A program made the position numbers and the translations under genes. Positions 8,552-16,571 of a DNA stretch of 64,000 nt are shown in pieces (position 1 is the stretch's first letter; the number at the start of each line of letters is the position of its first letter). Where the stretch lies: positions 62,001 through 126,000 of the forward strand of contig CP097573.1 of the NCBI GenBank assembly GCA_000492175.2, given 5' to 3'. The notes under the pieces were generated by a model, which was not told where the DNA came from, did not search any database, and was given only the letters and a program-made list of their open reading frames with translations. This DNA is from Firmicutes bacterium ASF500. Lineage in GTDB: Bacteria > Bacillota > Clostridia > Oscillospirales > Oscillospiraceae.

Positions 8552-9328
8552 ATGATAAAGGCCATTTTCTTCGACATCGACGGGACGCTGGTCAGCTTCA
8601 AGGCCCACCGCATCTCACCGGCTGTGCTGGACGGGCTGTACCGCCTGCGGGAGAAGGGAATCAAGCTGTTCATCGCCACTGGACGCCAGCGGGAGGCGGC
8701 GGAGGGGGCGGTGGGGGTGTTCCCCTTTGACGGGTACATCACCGTCAGCGGACAGTTCTGCTTCGCCGGGGACGCCGTCCTCCGGGACAACCCCATCCCG
8801 CCTGACCGCGCCGCCCAGCTGATCGGCCTCCTGGAGCGGACCGGGAGCCCCTGCGTGTTTTTGGAAGGCATGGAGAGCCGGACGGTCAACCCGGACGCCC
8901 GGCTGGAGCTGTTCCCGGAGCAGCTGAACATCCCCATTCCCCCCGTCGTCCCCCTGCGGGAGATGCTGGAGCGGAAATTTTACCAGGCGGTGGCCTTCTG
9001 CACCCGGGAGGAGCAGCAGGCCGCGGGGGAGGACTTCTTCCCGGGGCTGGACGTGCTGCGCTGGCACCCCGCCTTTGTGGACATTGTTGCCCCTGGAGGG
9101 GGGAAGGACCTGGGGATGGACGTGATTCTGGACCACTTCGGCATCGACCTGTCCGAGACCATGGCCTTCGGCGATGGGGAGAACGACCTGCCTATGCTCC
9201 GCCACGCCGGAATCGGGGTGGCTATGGGCAACGCGGAGCAGATGGTGAAGGATGAGGCCGGCTATGTCACCGGCTCGGTGGATGAGGACGGCATCCTCAC
9301 CGCCCTGGAGCACTTCGAACTGCTTTGA
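8552..9328 (+). CDS. Cof-type HAD phosphatase
   Basis: HAD motif I is FFDIDGTLVS at the N-terminus, motif II is IATGRQRE, and motifs III/IV include GGGKDLGMD and FGDGENDLPMLRHAG. The length of 258 residues and the cap between motifs II and III fit the Cof/IIB subfamily, which dephosphorylates sugar phosphates and similar small substrates. An AGGAGAG site precedes the ATG. A short GC-rich hairpin (9356-9376) without a T-tract follows the gene. Confidence 0.92.
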   Translation: MIKAIFFDIDGTLVSFKAHRISPAVLDGLYRLREKGIKLFIATGRQREAAEGAVGVFPFDGYITVSGQFCFAGDAVLRDNPIPPDRAAQLIGLLERTGSPCVFLEGMESRTVNPDARLELFPEQLNIPIPPVVPLREMLERKFYQAVAFCTREEQQAAGEDFFPGLDVLRWHPAFVDIVAPGGGKDLGMDVILDHFGIDLSETMAFGDGENDLPMLRHAGIGVAMGNAEQMVKDEAGYVTGSVDEDGILTALEHFELL

Positions 9329-9509
9329 CCTGTCGCGGGGTGCGGGCCGGTGGAGGGGGCGGGCAATACCCGCCCCGACAGGCCGCTGTCAGCAATTCGG
9401 CAAATCGCGACAGTTTTTACACAAGATTCACAAAAGGGTATAGCGTTTTCCTGAGATATGGTGTACAATAGAGACAACCTTTCCACACTATTAATAAGGA
9501 GGCTATCCC

Positions 9510-11105
9510 ATGAAGCTGACATTTTTCGGAGCGGCCCACGCGGTAACCGGCAGCTGCCACTGCCTGGAGGTCAACGGCAAGAAAATTCTGATCGACTGCG
9601 GCCTGGAGCAGGGCAAGGACGAGCATGACGACAACTCCCTGGACTTCGCCCCCAACTACATCGACTATGTCCTGATTACCCACGCCCACATCGACCACTC
9701 CGGCCGCCTGCCCCTGCTGGTGAAGGAGGGCTTCAACGGCCGCATCCTCACCACCGGGCTGACCGCTCAGCTGATGAGCGTCATGCTCCGGGACTCCGCC
9801 CACATCCAGGAGGGGGACGCCAACTGGCACAACCAGAAGGGCAAGCGCGCCGGACTGCCTCCGGTGGAGCCGCTGTACACCCTGATGGACGCCGAGGAGG
9901 CCATCCACATGCTGGAGACGGTGGAGTACGGCTGGCTCTTCGACCTGTGCGAGGGGGTCAAGGTCCGGTTTACCGACGCGGGCCACCTGCTGGGCTCCTC
10001 TATTCTGGAGATCTGGGCCACTGAGGGGGAGGTCACCAAGAAGATCGTCTTCTCCGGCGACCTGGGCAACGAGGCCCAGCCCATTATCCGGGACCCCTCC
10101 TTCGTGGACACCGCCGACTATGTGGTGATGGAGTCCACCTACGGCGACCGGAACCACGAGCCTCCGGAGAGCTACGCCGGAGCGCTGGCGGAGCTCATTG
10201 ACGAGGTGTTCTCCAAGGGGGGCAACATCGTGATCCCCTCCTTCGCCGTGGGCCGCACCCAGGAGCTGCTGTATTACCTCCGGGAGATTAAGCGGGATGG
10301 CCTGGTCCAGTCCCTGCCCTCCTTCAAGGTCTATGTGGACTCCCCCCTGGCCACGGAGGCCACCAAGATATACTCCGGCAATCTGAGGGGCTATCTGGAC
10401 GACGACGCCATCCACGTCATTCAGGGGGGCGAAAACCTGTTCACCTTCCCCGGCCTCACCCTCACCCAGTCCACCGAGGAGTCCCGAGCCCTCAATGACG
10501 ACAAGACCCCCAAGATCATCATCTCCGCCTCCGGCATGTGCGACGCCGGCCGTATCCGCCACCACCTGAAACACAACCTCTGGCGGCCTGAGTGCGCCGT
10601 GGTGTTCGTGGGCTATCAGGGGGAGGGCACCCTGGGACGCCGCCTGCTGGAGGGCGCCCGCTCCGTCAAGCTGTTTGGCGAGGACATCTCTGTCCGGGCC
10701 AAGGTGGTCAACTTCAAGGGCCTCTCCTCCCACGCCGACCGGGACCACCTGCTGGAGTGGGTGGGACACTTCTCGCCCAAGCCTCAGCAGGTCTTTGTGG
10801 TCCACGGGGACAGCGAGGTCACCGAGCTCTTTGCCCACGACCTGAATCAGCTGGGCATTCCCGCCCACGCCCCCCTCTATGAGGAGGTCTACGACCTGAC
10901 CACCAACTGTATGCTGGCTAAGGGCGTGGTTCTGGAGGTCAAGAAGACGGTCGGCTCCGCCGCCGCCCCCTCCGCCGCCTATCTGCGCCTGCAAGGCGTG
11001 TCCCACGACCTGGCCGACCTCATCAGCCGCAGCCGGGGCCGGTCCAACAAGGACCTGGCCAAGCTGGCCGAGCAGCTCAAGCAGGTTATGGAGAAGTGGG
11101 CGTAA
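9510..11105 (+). CDS. Beta-CASP metallo-beta-lactamase-fold RNase/hydrolase
   Basis: The 531-residue protein begins FFGAAHAVTGSCH and contains the metal motif THAHIDHSGRLP, a further metal ligand in FTDAGHLLGS, and FSGDLG. It then has the beta-CASP motifs (ESTYGDR, the IPSFAVGRTQE region, SASGMCDAGR, FKGLSSHADRDHL). This is the mRNA 3'-end-processing/CPSF-like family; in bacteria its members are single-strand RNA nucleases or uncharacterised. A TACAAT -10-like box is upstream near 9463. Confidence 0.92.
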   Translation: MKLTFFGAAHAVTGSCHCLEVNGKKILIDCGLEQGKDEHDDNSLDFAPNYIDYVLITHAHIDHSGRLPLLVKEGFNGRILTTGLTAQLMSVMLRDSAHIQEGDANWHNQKGKRAGLPPVEPLYTLMDAEEAIHMLETVEYGWLFDLCEGVKVRFTDAGHLLGSSILEIWATEGEVTKKIVFSGDLGNEAQPIIRDPSFVDTADYVVMESTYGDRNHEPPESYAGALAELIDEVFSKGGNIVIPSFAVGRTQELLYYLREIKRDGLVQSLPSFKVYVDSPLATEATKIYSGNLRGYLDDDAIHVIQGGENLFTFPGLTLTQSTEESRALNDDKTPKIIISASGMCDAGRIRHHLKHNLWRPECAVVFVGYQGEGTLGRRLLEGARSVKLFGEDISVRAKVVNFKGLSSHADRDHLLEWVGHFSPKPQQVFVVHGDSEVTELFAHDLNQLGIPAHAPLYEEVYDLTTNCMLAKGVVLEVKKTVGSAAAPSAAYLRLQGVSHDLADLISRSRGRSNKDLAKLAEQLKQVMEKWA

Positions 11106-11129
11106 TTTTTCACGAACGGAGACTGTTAC

Positions 11130-12011
11130 ATGGAAATCGACCGTAAGGAACTCAAGCGCCAGGCCCGGGAGCGAATGGGACTCACCGACCCGAAATTCTG
11201 GGTGGTGGCCCTGGCCTATCTGGCTATGACCATCGGGGTGTCGTGGCTGTTCAGCCTCATTCCCATCCCCCGGACCCAGACCACCGTGATCTTCCTCCAG
11301 CTGCTGCTGGCCCTGTATACTACCGTGGTCCAGTTTGGCCTGTGTCTGTGGGCCCTGTGGACCTACCGCCAGATGGACCCGGGCCTCAACTCCCTCATGC
11401 AGGGCTTCTCGGTGGCGGGCCGGGTGGTGGTGATGGAGCTGGGCATTTTCGTCCGCACGATGGGCTGGTATTTCCTGGGCGCGACGGTCATGGGCATTCC
11501 CATAGTGATCGTGGTTTCCGCTTCCAACAGCTATGGAGCGCTGGCGGCGGCCACCGTTCTGTTCATGCTTGCTCTGATCGCCCTCCTTACCGCCATCTCC
11601 CTGCGGTACACCCTGGCCCCCTACCTCCTGGCCGACCGGCCCGACGACGGGCCCGCCGCTGCCATCTACCGCAGCGTCACCATGATGCGGGGCTGGAAGT
11701 GGGAGCTGTTCAAGCTGAATTTTTCCTTCATCGGCTATGAGCTCGTCAATCTGATCCTATCCGGCGGAGTGATGGTGTTTTTCATGTCTCAGGCCGGTCT
11801 ATTTGACCCCGCCTTGGTGGGGACAATGGAATGGGCCAACCAGGGTATGACTGTGCTCTACTCCGTGCCGGCGGTGATTTTGAGTACCCTGGTCACCATC
11901 CCGGTGTCCCTGTGGCTGCTGCCCTACCGGATGGTGGCCCAGGCCGGGTTTTACGACGCCCGGCTGGCCCTCATGTCTCAGGCTGGGCCCAGCGAGATGC
12001 CGCCGGTGTAA
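11130..12011 (+). CDS. DUF975-type integral membrane protein
   Basis: The N-terminus MEIDRKELKRQARERM is the usual amphipathic start of DUF975 proteins. About six hydrophobic segments follow, with a conserved-looking MMRGWKWELFKLNFSFIGYE segment near residue 190. The function of this family is not established. The gene follows the metallo-hydrolase by 24 bp and precedes the Nudix gene by 13 bp, so the three probably form one transcript. Confidence 0.8.
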   Translation: MEIDRKELKRQARERMGLTDPKFWVVALAYLAMTIGVSWLFSLIPIPRTQTTVIFLQLLLALYTTVVQFGLCLWALWTYRQMDPGLNSLMQGFSVAGRVVVMELGIFVRTMGWYFLGATVMGIPIVIVVSASNSYGALAAATVLFMLALIALLTAISLRYTLAPYLLADRPDDGPAAAIYRSVTMMRGWKWELFKLNFSFIGYELVNLILSGGVMVFFMSQAGLFDPALVGTMEWANQGMTVLYSVPAVILSTLVTIPVSLWLLPYRMVAQAGFYDARLALMSQAGPSEMPPV

Positions 12012-12024
12012 GGGAGGTACTGTG

Positions 12025-12645
12025 ATGGAAGAGAGACCGCGGTGGCTGGAGTGGGCCATGGAGCTCCAGGCCCTGGCCCAGGCCGGGCTGGAGTACGGCC
12101 GCGACAAGTACGATTTGGAGCGCTATGAGCGTATCCGGGAGATCGCCGCTGAAATGATGTCGGAGGGCTCCGGCCTGCCTCTGGAGCGGGTGAAGGACCT
12201 GTTCTGCAACGAAAAGGGCTACCAGACCCCCAAGCTGGAGACCCGGGCCGCAATCTTCCAGGGGGAACGGATTCTCCTGGTCCAGGAGAACGACGGCCTG
12301 TGGTCCCTCCCCGGGGGCTGGTCGGACGTGAACATTACGGTAGGGGAGAACGTGGTCAAGGAGGTCAAGGAGGAGGCGGGGCTGGATGTCACCGTGGACC
12401 TGGTCATTGCCCTCCAGGACCAGCACAGACACAACAGGCCGAAAAACGCCTACAGCGTCTGTAAGGTGTTCGCCCTGTGTTCCTTGCTGGGCGGCTCCTT
12501 CCAGCCCAACTTGGAGACGGTGGACAGCGGTTACTTCTCCCTGGACAGTCTGCCCAGGCTGTCCGAGGGAAAGAACACGGCGGAGCAGATCAAAATGTGC
12601 TTCGACGCCTACCACGCCGACCATTGGAAGACGCTCATCGAATAA
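12025..12645 (+). CDS. Nudix hydrolase with N-terminal helical domain
   Basis: An N-terminal domain (residues ~1-65, ALAQAGLEYGRDKYDLERYE) precedes the Nudix fold. The Nudix box is seen as GGWSDVNITVGENVVKEVKEEAG, divided here as GGWSDVNITVGE and VKEVKEEAGL; it has Lys where Arg is usual in the REx2EE core. This architecture is common in ADP-ribose or nucleoside-diphosphate pyrophosphatases of Bacillota. ATG 12025 sits after a GGGAGG site. A strong terminator follows. Confidence 0.88.
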   Translation: MEERPRWLEWAMELQALAQAGLEYGRDKYDLERYERIREIAAEMMSEGSGLPLERVKDLFCNEKGYQTPKLETRAAIFQGERILLVQENDGLWSLPGGWSDVNITVGENVVKEVKEEAGLDVTVDLVIALQDQHRHNRPKNAYSVCKVFALCSLLGGSFQPNLETVDSGYFSLDSLPRLSEGKNTAEQIKMCFDAYHADHWKTLIE

Positions 12646-12650
12646 GACAG

Positions 12651-12684
12651 ACCGGGTGTTCCCCCTGGGGACGCCCGGTTTTTT
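12651..12684 (+). terminator. Intrinsic terminator after the Nudix gene
   Basis: A G+C-rich stem (ACCGGGTGTTCCCC with GGGGACGCCCGGT, one bulge) has a minimal loop and is followed by six T residues. Confidence 0.9.
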
Positions 12685-12715
12685 CGGGCGTCACAAAAAA
12701 TTTATAAATTAATTG

Positions 12716-12754
12716 GAACATTCGTTTGACAAACGGAGAACTTTGTGGTATAAT
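12716..12754 (+). promoter_or_regulatory. lexA promoter with SOS-box-like operator
   Basis: TTGACA (12726) and TATAAT (12749) are separated by 17 bp, a consensus sigma-A promoter. GAAC-ATTC-GTTT (12716-12727) matches the Gram-positive LexA box GAAC-N4-GTTC at all but the last base and overlaps the -35. This fits LexA autoregulation. Confidence 0.7.
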
Positions 12755-12819
12755 AGGGGCCGTAGAACAGGGCTGACTGCGGATACACCCAAGTCCGCTT
12801 GCTGAAAGGAGCCGTTATG

Positions 12820-13437
12820 ATGGCTAAGCTGACCCGAAAACAACAGGAAGTCTATGATTATATCTTGTCCTTTACCAACGAATATGGCTACCCACCCTCC
12901 GTCCGGGAGATCGGCGCGGCCTTGGGACTGAAATCCCCCTCCACCGTCCACTTCCATATGAAGGGGCTGGAGGAAGCCGGGGTCATCGTCAAGGCGGAGG
13001 GCAAAACCCGGGCGATTTCCCTGCCTGGCTTCCCCATGGGACCGGTGGCGGAGGAGGCGGAGCCCCAGACCAACCGGGTGCCCGTGGTGGGCAGTGTGGC
13101 CGCCGGCTCCCCCATCCTGGCCCAGGAGTGCATTGAGGACTACCTCACCTTCGACACCCAGGGCATGTCCGGAGAGCATTTTGCGCTCCGGGTCCGGGGG
13201 GAATCCATGCTGAACGCCGGGATTTTGTCCGGTGACCTGGTGGTGGTCCACCGTCAGGCCGAGGCCCACAACGGCGAGATCGTGGTGGCCCTCTTCGAGG
13301 ACGAGGCCACCGTCAAGACCTTACAGCGGAGGAACGGAGAGGTCTGGCTCATGCCGGAAAATCCGGACTACCAGCCCATCGACGGCACCCACGCGGAGAT
13401 CATCGGCAGGGTGGTGGCCGTGGTCCGGCGCTATTAA
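12820..13437 (+). CDS. lexA: SOS repressor LexA
   Basis: An N-terminal winged helix (KLTRKQQEVYDYILSF and the PPSVREIGAALGLKSPSTV recognition region) is joined to an S24 protease domain. The self-cleavage Ala-Gly lies in VGSVAAGSPIL, the catalytic serine in RGESMLNAG, and the catalytic lysine in FEDEATVKTL. LexA represses DNA-damage genes until RecA stimulates its cleavage. AAAGGAG is 8 nt upstream of ATG 12820; ATG 12817 is also possible. A bidirectional terminator follows. Confidence 0.95.
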   Translation: MAKLTRKQQEVYDYILSFTNEYGYPPSVREIGAALGLKSPSTVHFHMKGLEEAGVIVKAEGKTRAISLPGFPMGPVAEEAEPQTNRVPVVGSVAAGSPILAQECIEDYLTFDTQGMSGEHFALRVRGESMLNAGILSGDLVVVHRQAEAHNGEIVVALFEDEATVKTLQRRNGEVWLMPENPDYQPIDGTHAEIIGRVVAVVRRY

Positions 13438-13453
13438 GACAGAACACAGTATT

Positions 13454-13482
13454 CCCCCCTGGCGCATGCCGCGCCAGGGGGG
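13454..13482. terminator. Bidirectional terminator between lexA and bioY
   Basis: A perfect 12-bp stem (CCCCCCTGGCGC/GCGCCAGGGGGG) with a 5-nt loop lies between the two convergent genes. There is no long T-run in either direction. Confidence 0.65.
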
Positions 13483-13488
13483 ATCTGT

Positions 13489-14046
13489 TTATGCCTCCAG
13501 TTGAATCCCGGCTTTCGACAGCCGCTCCTGGAGCAGAGGGCCGAACACGATGACAACAGCCATTTTCCCGAGGTCGAAGGGGATGAAGGGGAAGACGCAG
13601 TTAATCAGGGCCACCTCCAGCGTGGCCTGCATCTGAACGCAGAACATCACGGTGCCAAGGGTGTACAGTACGGCGGTGGCCAGGACCATGCCGGTAAATT
13701 GCAGGGCGCGGCTGCGGGGGAAGAGCTTGATAAACAGTCCGCCCACGATCACCATGGGGATATATCCCAAAATATAGCCGCCGGTAGGGCCGGCCAGCAC
13801 ACCGAAGCCGCCCTTAAAGCCGCTGAATACTGGCATACCCACCATCCCAAGCATAATATATATCAAAGTGGCCAAGGCGGCCCGCTTCCAGCCCAGAATG
13901 TAAGGGGAGAGGTAGAGGAGAAGGGTGCATAAGGTGAACGAGACCTGTCCGGCCGGAATCGAGAAGGGGGCCACAACCGCGATCAGCGCCGCCATGACGG
14001 CGGTCACAGCCATCATAAAAATGCTGTCTTTTGTCTTTGTCTCCAT
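13489..14046 (-). CDS. bioY: Biotin transporter BioY
   Basis: The 185-residue membrane protein has the BioY S-component pattern: SFTLCTLLLYLSPYILGW, then MLGMVGMPVFSGFKGGFGVLAGPTGGYILGY (read here in two parts) and IPFDLGKMAVVIVFGPLL near the C-terminus. It is the substrate-binding S-component of an ECF biotin importer; no ECF A/A'/T genes are nearby, so it would use a shared module. A BirA-type operator covers its promoter. Confidence 0.95.
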   Translation of the reverse strand: METKTKDSIFMMAVTAVMAALIAVVAPFSIPAGQVSFTLCTLLLYLSPYILGWKRAALATLIYIMLGMVGMPVFSGFKGGFGVLAGPTGGYILGYIPMVIVGGLFIKLFPRSRALQFTGMVLATAVLYTLGTVMFCVQMQATLEVALINCVFPFIPFDLGKMAVVIVFGPLLQERLSKAGIQLEA

Positions 14047-14083
14047 AAAAATCTGTCCTTTCTGCGTTTTGAGCGAAAAATAG

Positions 14084-14157
14084 TGTAAACTGTTTACAAC
14101 GCACAGTATACAGTAAGGAGAGGATGTTTGTCAACCTTTAATTTTTAAAGTTTACAA
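14084..14157 (-). promoter_or_regulatory. bioY promoter with BirA-type operator
   Basis: On the reverse strand TTGACA (14129-14134) and TATACT (14105-14110) are 18 bp apart. The inverted pair TTGTCAAC (14128) and GTTTACAA (14150-14157) matches the Gram-positive BirA site pattern TTGTTAAC-N14/15-GTTAACAA and covers the -35. A second palindrome, TGTAAACTGTTTACA (14084-14098), lies just past the -10 and may be another repressor contact. Confidence 0.75.
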
Positions 14158-14266
14158 TAGGGGACGCTTATATTTTATAAAATCTTAATCTTTCCTTTAG
14201 GGCATTTTAGGGTTTGCCTGTTAGAATGCCTTCATACAGATTACATAAAGCGGGGAGGAGTGCTCT

Positions 14267-14800
14267 ATGGAGGAGCGCAGGATTTATATTTTACTTACCC
14301 GGTCCGGGACGTGGTTCTCCCATCTGATCTACTTTGCCACCCGGGACAGCTATACCCACGCCTCCATCGGCCTGGACGGCCCCAGTGGGCCCTTTTACAG
14401 CTTTGCCCGGAAGTACCGGCACTTTGCTCTGCCTGCGGGGCTGGTAGAGGAGAAGGTGACTGCCTATCGGTTTGCGGTCCCCTGCTGCCTGTATGAGCTG
14501 ACGGTGAGTGAGGAGACCTATGTCCGCCTGCGCCGTCAGCTGCGCTTGATGTACGCCCAGCGGGAGGAATATCATTACAGTGTACTGGGCGCGTTTGCCT
14601 GCTTCCTTCAGTTCCCTCTACAGCGGCGGCGGCACTACTTCTGCTCCCAATTTGTGGCCGGACTGCTGGAGAGCTGCGGGGCGGTGGAGCTGCCCAAGGC
14701 GCCCACGCTGCTGCGCCCGGCGGAGCTGTGCCAGCTCAAGAACCTGCGCCCTGTCCACCAGGGGAGTTTGGGCGGAATGTTGGCCCAGGAGGCGGTTTGA
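14267..14800 (+). CDS. Permuted NlpC/P60 papain-fold protein
   Basis: The 177-residue protein has the order His-then-Cys expected of permuted papain-fold enzymes (YiiX/poxvirus G6R type): TRDSYTHASIGL near residue 25-36 supplies the histidine, and RRRHYFCSQFVAGLL near residue 122 supplies the cysteine nucleophile. Members act as lipid or peptide amidases/hydrolases, but the substrate here is unknown. No signal peptide is visible. ATG 14267 has a GGGGAGGAG site. Confidence 0.75.
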   Translation: MEERRIYILLTRSGTWFSHLIYFATRDSYTHASIGLDGPSGPFYSFARKYRHFALPAGLVEEKVTAYRFAVPCCLYELTVSEETYVRLRRQLRLMYAQREEYHYSVLGAFACFLQFPLQRRRHYFCSQFVAGLLESCGAVELPKAPTLLRPAELCQLKNLRPVHQGSLGGMLAQEAV

Positions 14801-14829
14801 AAATTTTCCAATAAATTTTAAAATAGGGG

Positions 14830-14857
14830 TTGACTTTGTGACAGGTTGTGCTATAAT
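14830..14857 (+). promoter_or_regulatory. tRNA-Gly promoter
   Basis: TTGACT (14830) and TATAAT (14852) are spaced 16 bp, ending 13 bp before the mature tRNA. Confidence 0.8.
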
Positions 14858-14870
14858 AGCACCTGTCGTT

Positions 14871-14946
14871 GCGAGTGTAGCTCATCTGGTAGAGCGCCAC
14901 CTTGCCAAGGTGGAGGTAGCGAGTTCGAGCCTCGTCACTCGCTCCA
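14871..14946 (+). tRNA. tRNA-Gly (anticodon GCC)
   Basis: The 76-nt cloverleaf has acceptor arms GCGAGTG/CACTCGC, the D-loop TAGCTCATCTGGTAGAGC, an anticodon loop reading TTGCCAA, a T-loop GTTCGAG, and an encoded CCA. It is followed by a strong terminator. Confidence 0.97.
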
Positions 14947-14952
14947 GCGAAA

Positions 14953-14985
14953 GGTGCCGCACAGATGTGCGGCACCCTTTCTTTT
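14953..14985 (+). terminator. Terminator of tRNA-Gly
   Basis: A 10-bp perfect stem (GGTGCCGCAC/GTGCGGCACC) with an AGAT loop is followed by CTTTCTTTT. Confidence 0.9.
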
Positions 14986-14996
14986 CCCTCTCTGAA

Positions 14997-15033
14997 AAGC
15001 GCGCCGTGAAGCCCGATGGCTCACGGCGCGCTT
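14997..15033 (-). terminator. Terminator of the small 15.0-15.3 kb gene
   Basis: A 13-bp stem (AAGCGCGCCGTGA/TCACGGCGCGCTT) lies just beyond the reverse-strand stop at 15037, followed by TTTCAG on that strand. Confidence 0.7.
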
Positions 15034-15036
15034 TTG

Positions 15037-15297
15037 TTATGTGTTCAGCTGGGTGGCCTGCCCTTCCAGCCAGGCGGTGGCCTGAGCCAGCCCCTCCTCG
15101 CTGACGGGGAAGGCGGCGGCGGCGATGATCTCGCTCTGGTCCATGGCCAGGGGGCCCCGCCAGAGCTGGGCTGACAGCTGGCGGTCCTGCCCCTCGGGGG
15201 TCTCCGGCTTGAGAAAAAAACGGGCGTTTCCAAGGCTGCCGTACCAGCTGTTGCCGTTCTCCCAAAAGAGCAGGGTGGGGATTTCGATGGAATTCAA
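15037..15297 (-). CDS. Small acidic protein, unknown
   Basis: The 86-residue product starts at TTG 15297, eight bases after an AGGAGG site. It has no membrane segment and reads as a small globular protein rich in Glu, Ala and Trp (LLFWENGNSWYGSLGNARFF near the N-terminus). It is divergent from the collagen-like gene and may share its intergenic region. No family was recognised. Confidence 0.6.
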   Translation of the reverse strand: MNSIEIPTLLFWENGNSWYGSLGNARFFLKPETPEGQDRQLSAQLWRGPLAMDQSEIIAAAAFPVSEEGLAQATAWLEGQATQLNT

Positions 15298-15425
15298 TGG
15301 GGGTACCTCCTAAAAAATTCAATGAGCGGGACCCGTTTTGACTTGACCGCCGCACCAAATGGGGCGGCGGTCATAGTATGGGGTGTGGCATAGCCACATA
15401 TTACTTCAAGTCAAAGGAGCACGTT

Positions 15426-16571
15426 ATGAAACGATACTTTGCTTCTGATTGGGAGCAGTGCAGTCGGGACGGCGTTGTGGCCCATCTGACCGGGAGCAGC
15501 TGCGGCTGCAATACCGGCTGCGGCTGCAACACTGGCTGTAGTACCGGCTGTGGGTGCGGAACAGGCTGTGATACCGGCTGCGGATGCGGAACGGGCTGTG
15601 GCTGTGACTGCGGCTGTGACTGCGATTCCAGCTGCTGCCCGCCGGTTCTGCAGCCGGTCCCGCCCTGTCCTCCCGGTCCCCTCCCGCCCTATCCAGGGGT
15701 AGGGCCCACCGGCCCTGCCGGTCCGACTGGTCCCCAGGGCTATCCCGGTCCCGCCGGTCCCACTGGGCCTACTGGCCCCCAGGGGATTCCCGGCCCCGCA
15801 GGCGCAACGGGCGCTACCGGAGCCACTGGCGCGACGGGAGCCACCGGTGCGCAGGGACCTGCCGGTCCTGCTGGTCCCACCGGCCCTGCCGGTGCGACGG
15901 GTGCGACTGGAGCCACTGGCGCACAGGGACCTGCCGGTCCCGCTGGCCCCACCGGCCCTGCCGGTGCGGCGGGTGCGACTGGAGCCACTGGCGCGCAGGG
16001 ACCTGCCGGTCCCGCTGGCCCCACCGGCCCTGCCGGTGCGGCGGGTGCGACTGGAGCCACTGGCGCGCAAGGACCTGCCGGTCCTGCTGGTCCCACCGGT
16101 CCTGCCGGTGCGACGGGTGCGACTGGAGCCACTGGCGCACAGGGACCTGCCGGTCCCGCTGGCCCCACTGGCCCTGCCGGTGCGGCGGGCGCGACTGGAG
16201 CCACCGGCGCACAGGGTCCCGCTGGTCCCGCTGGTCCTACCGGCCCTGCCGGCGCGGCGGGCGCGACTGGAGCCGCTGGCGCACAGGGTCCCGCTGGCCC
16301 CACCGGCCCTGCTGGCGCCACGGGTGCGACTGGAGCCACTGGTGCGCAGGGACCTGCCGGCCCCGCCGGACCGACCGGTCCGGCTATTTTTGCGCAACCT
16401 TACCGGCGGAGGCGGAAGCGCTGGACGGAGGCGGTGAGCTTCTCGGCCTGGCGGCGGAGCTCGTCGGCGGAGGAGGCGGATTCCTCAGAGGTGGCGGCGT
16501 TGGTCTGGATGACGCCGGAGATCAGCTCCATGCCCTCGGTGAGCTGCTTGAGGGACAGGGCCTGGGCCTGA
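15426..16571 (+). CDS. Cys-rich collagen-like protein, interrupted 5' part
   Basis: ATG 15426 follows AAAGGAG. The N-terminal ~65 residues hold a remarkable Cys-Gly repeat (CGCNTGCGCNTGC style), then a proline-rich linker, then Gly-X-X repeats dominated by GPT, GPA, GAT and GAQ. Such proteins resemble BclA-like exosporium or surface filaments. Native sequence ends at 16375, where element 1 begins; the frame then runs through foreign sequence (from about IFAQPYRRR) to a stop at 16571. The missing parts are at 20094-20165 and 54355-54670. Joined, they give 446 codons including stop, with an intact Gly-X-X register. Confidence 0.85.
   Translation: MKRYFASDWEQCSRDGVVAHLTGSSCGCNTGCGCNTGCSTGCGCGTGCDTGCGCGTGCGCDCGCDCDSSCCPPVLQPVPPCPPGPLPPYPGVGPTGPAGPTGPQGYPGPAGPTGPTGPQGIPGPAGATGATGATGATGATGAQGPAGPAGPTGPAGATGATGATGAQGPAGPAGPTGPAGAAGATGATGAQGPAGPAGPTGPAGAAGATGATGAQGPAGPAGPTGPAGATGATGATGAQGPAGPAGPTGPAGAAGATGATGAQGPAGPAGPTGPAGAAGATGAAGAQGPAGPTGPAGATGATGATGAQGPAGPAGPTGPAIFAQPYRRRRKRWTEAVSFSAWRRSSSAEEADSSEVAALVWMTPEISSMPSVSCLRDRAWA
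15846..16375 (+). repeat. 72-bp tandem repeats encoding 24-residue collagen units
   Basis: Units beginning [10 protein letters not shown] start at 15846, 15918, 15990, 16062, 16134, 16206 and 16278 (72-bp steps), with one shorter 63-bp step to 16341. Units differ by synonymous and Thr/Ala changes. Confidence 0.9.
16374..16399. other. Left attachment junction of element 1
   Basis: The crossover dinucleotide AC is placed at 16374-16375. Chromosomal GGACCG precedes it and CGGTCC follows, so the site has local dyad symmetry. The element arm contains CTATTTTTGCGCAACC, which is partner in dyad to GGTTGCGGATAAA at the other end. Confidence 0.75.

Noticed and set aside
9356..9376. Terminator after the HAD gene
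   Set aside because: A GC hairpin is present but no T-tract follows.
15411..16397. Reverse-strand 328-residue Ser/Gly/Arg ORF over the collagen gene
   Set aside because: It is an antisense shadow of the GC-rich 72-bp repeats, without ribosome binding site or family.
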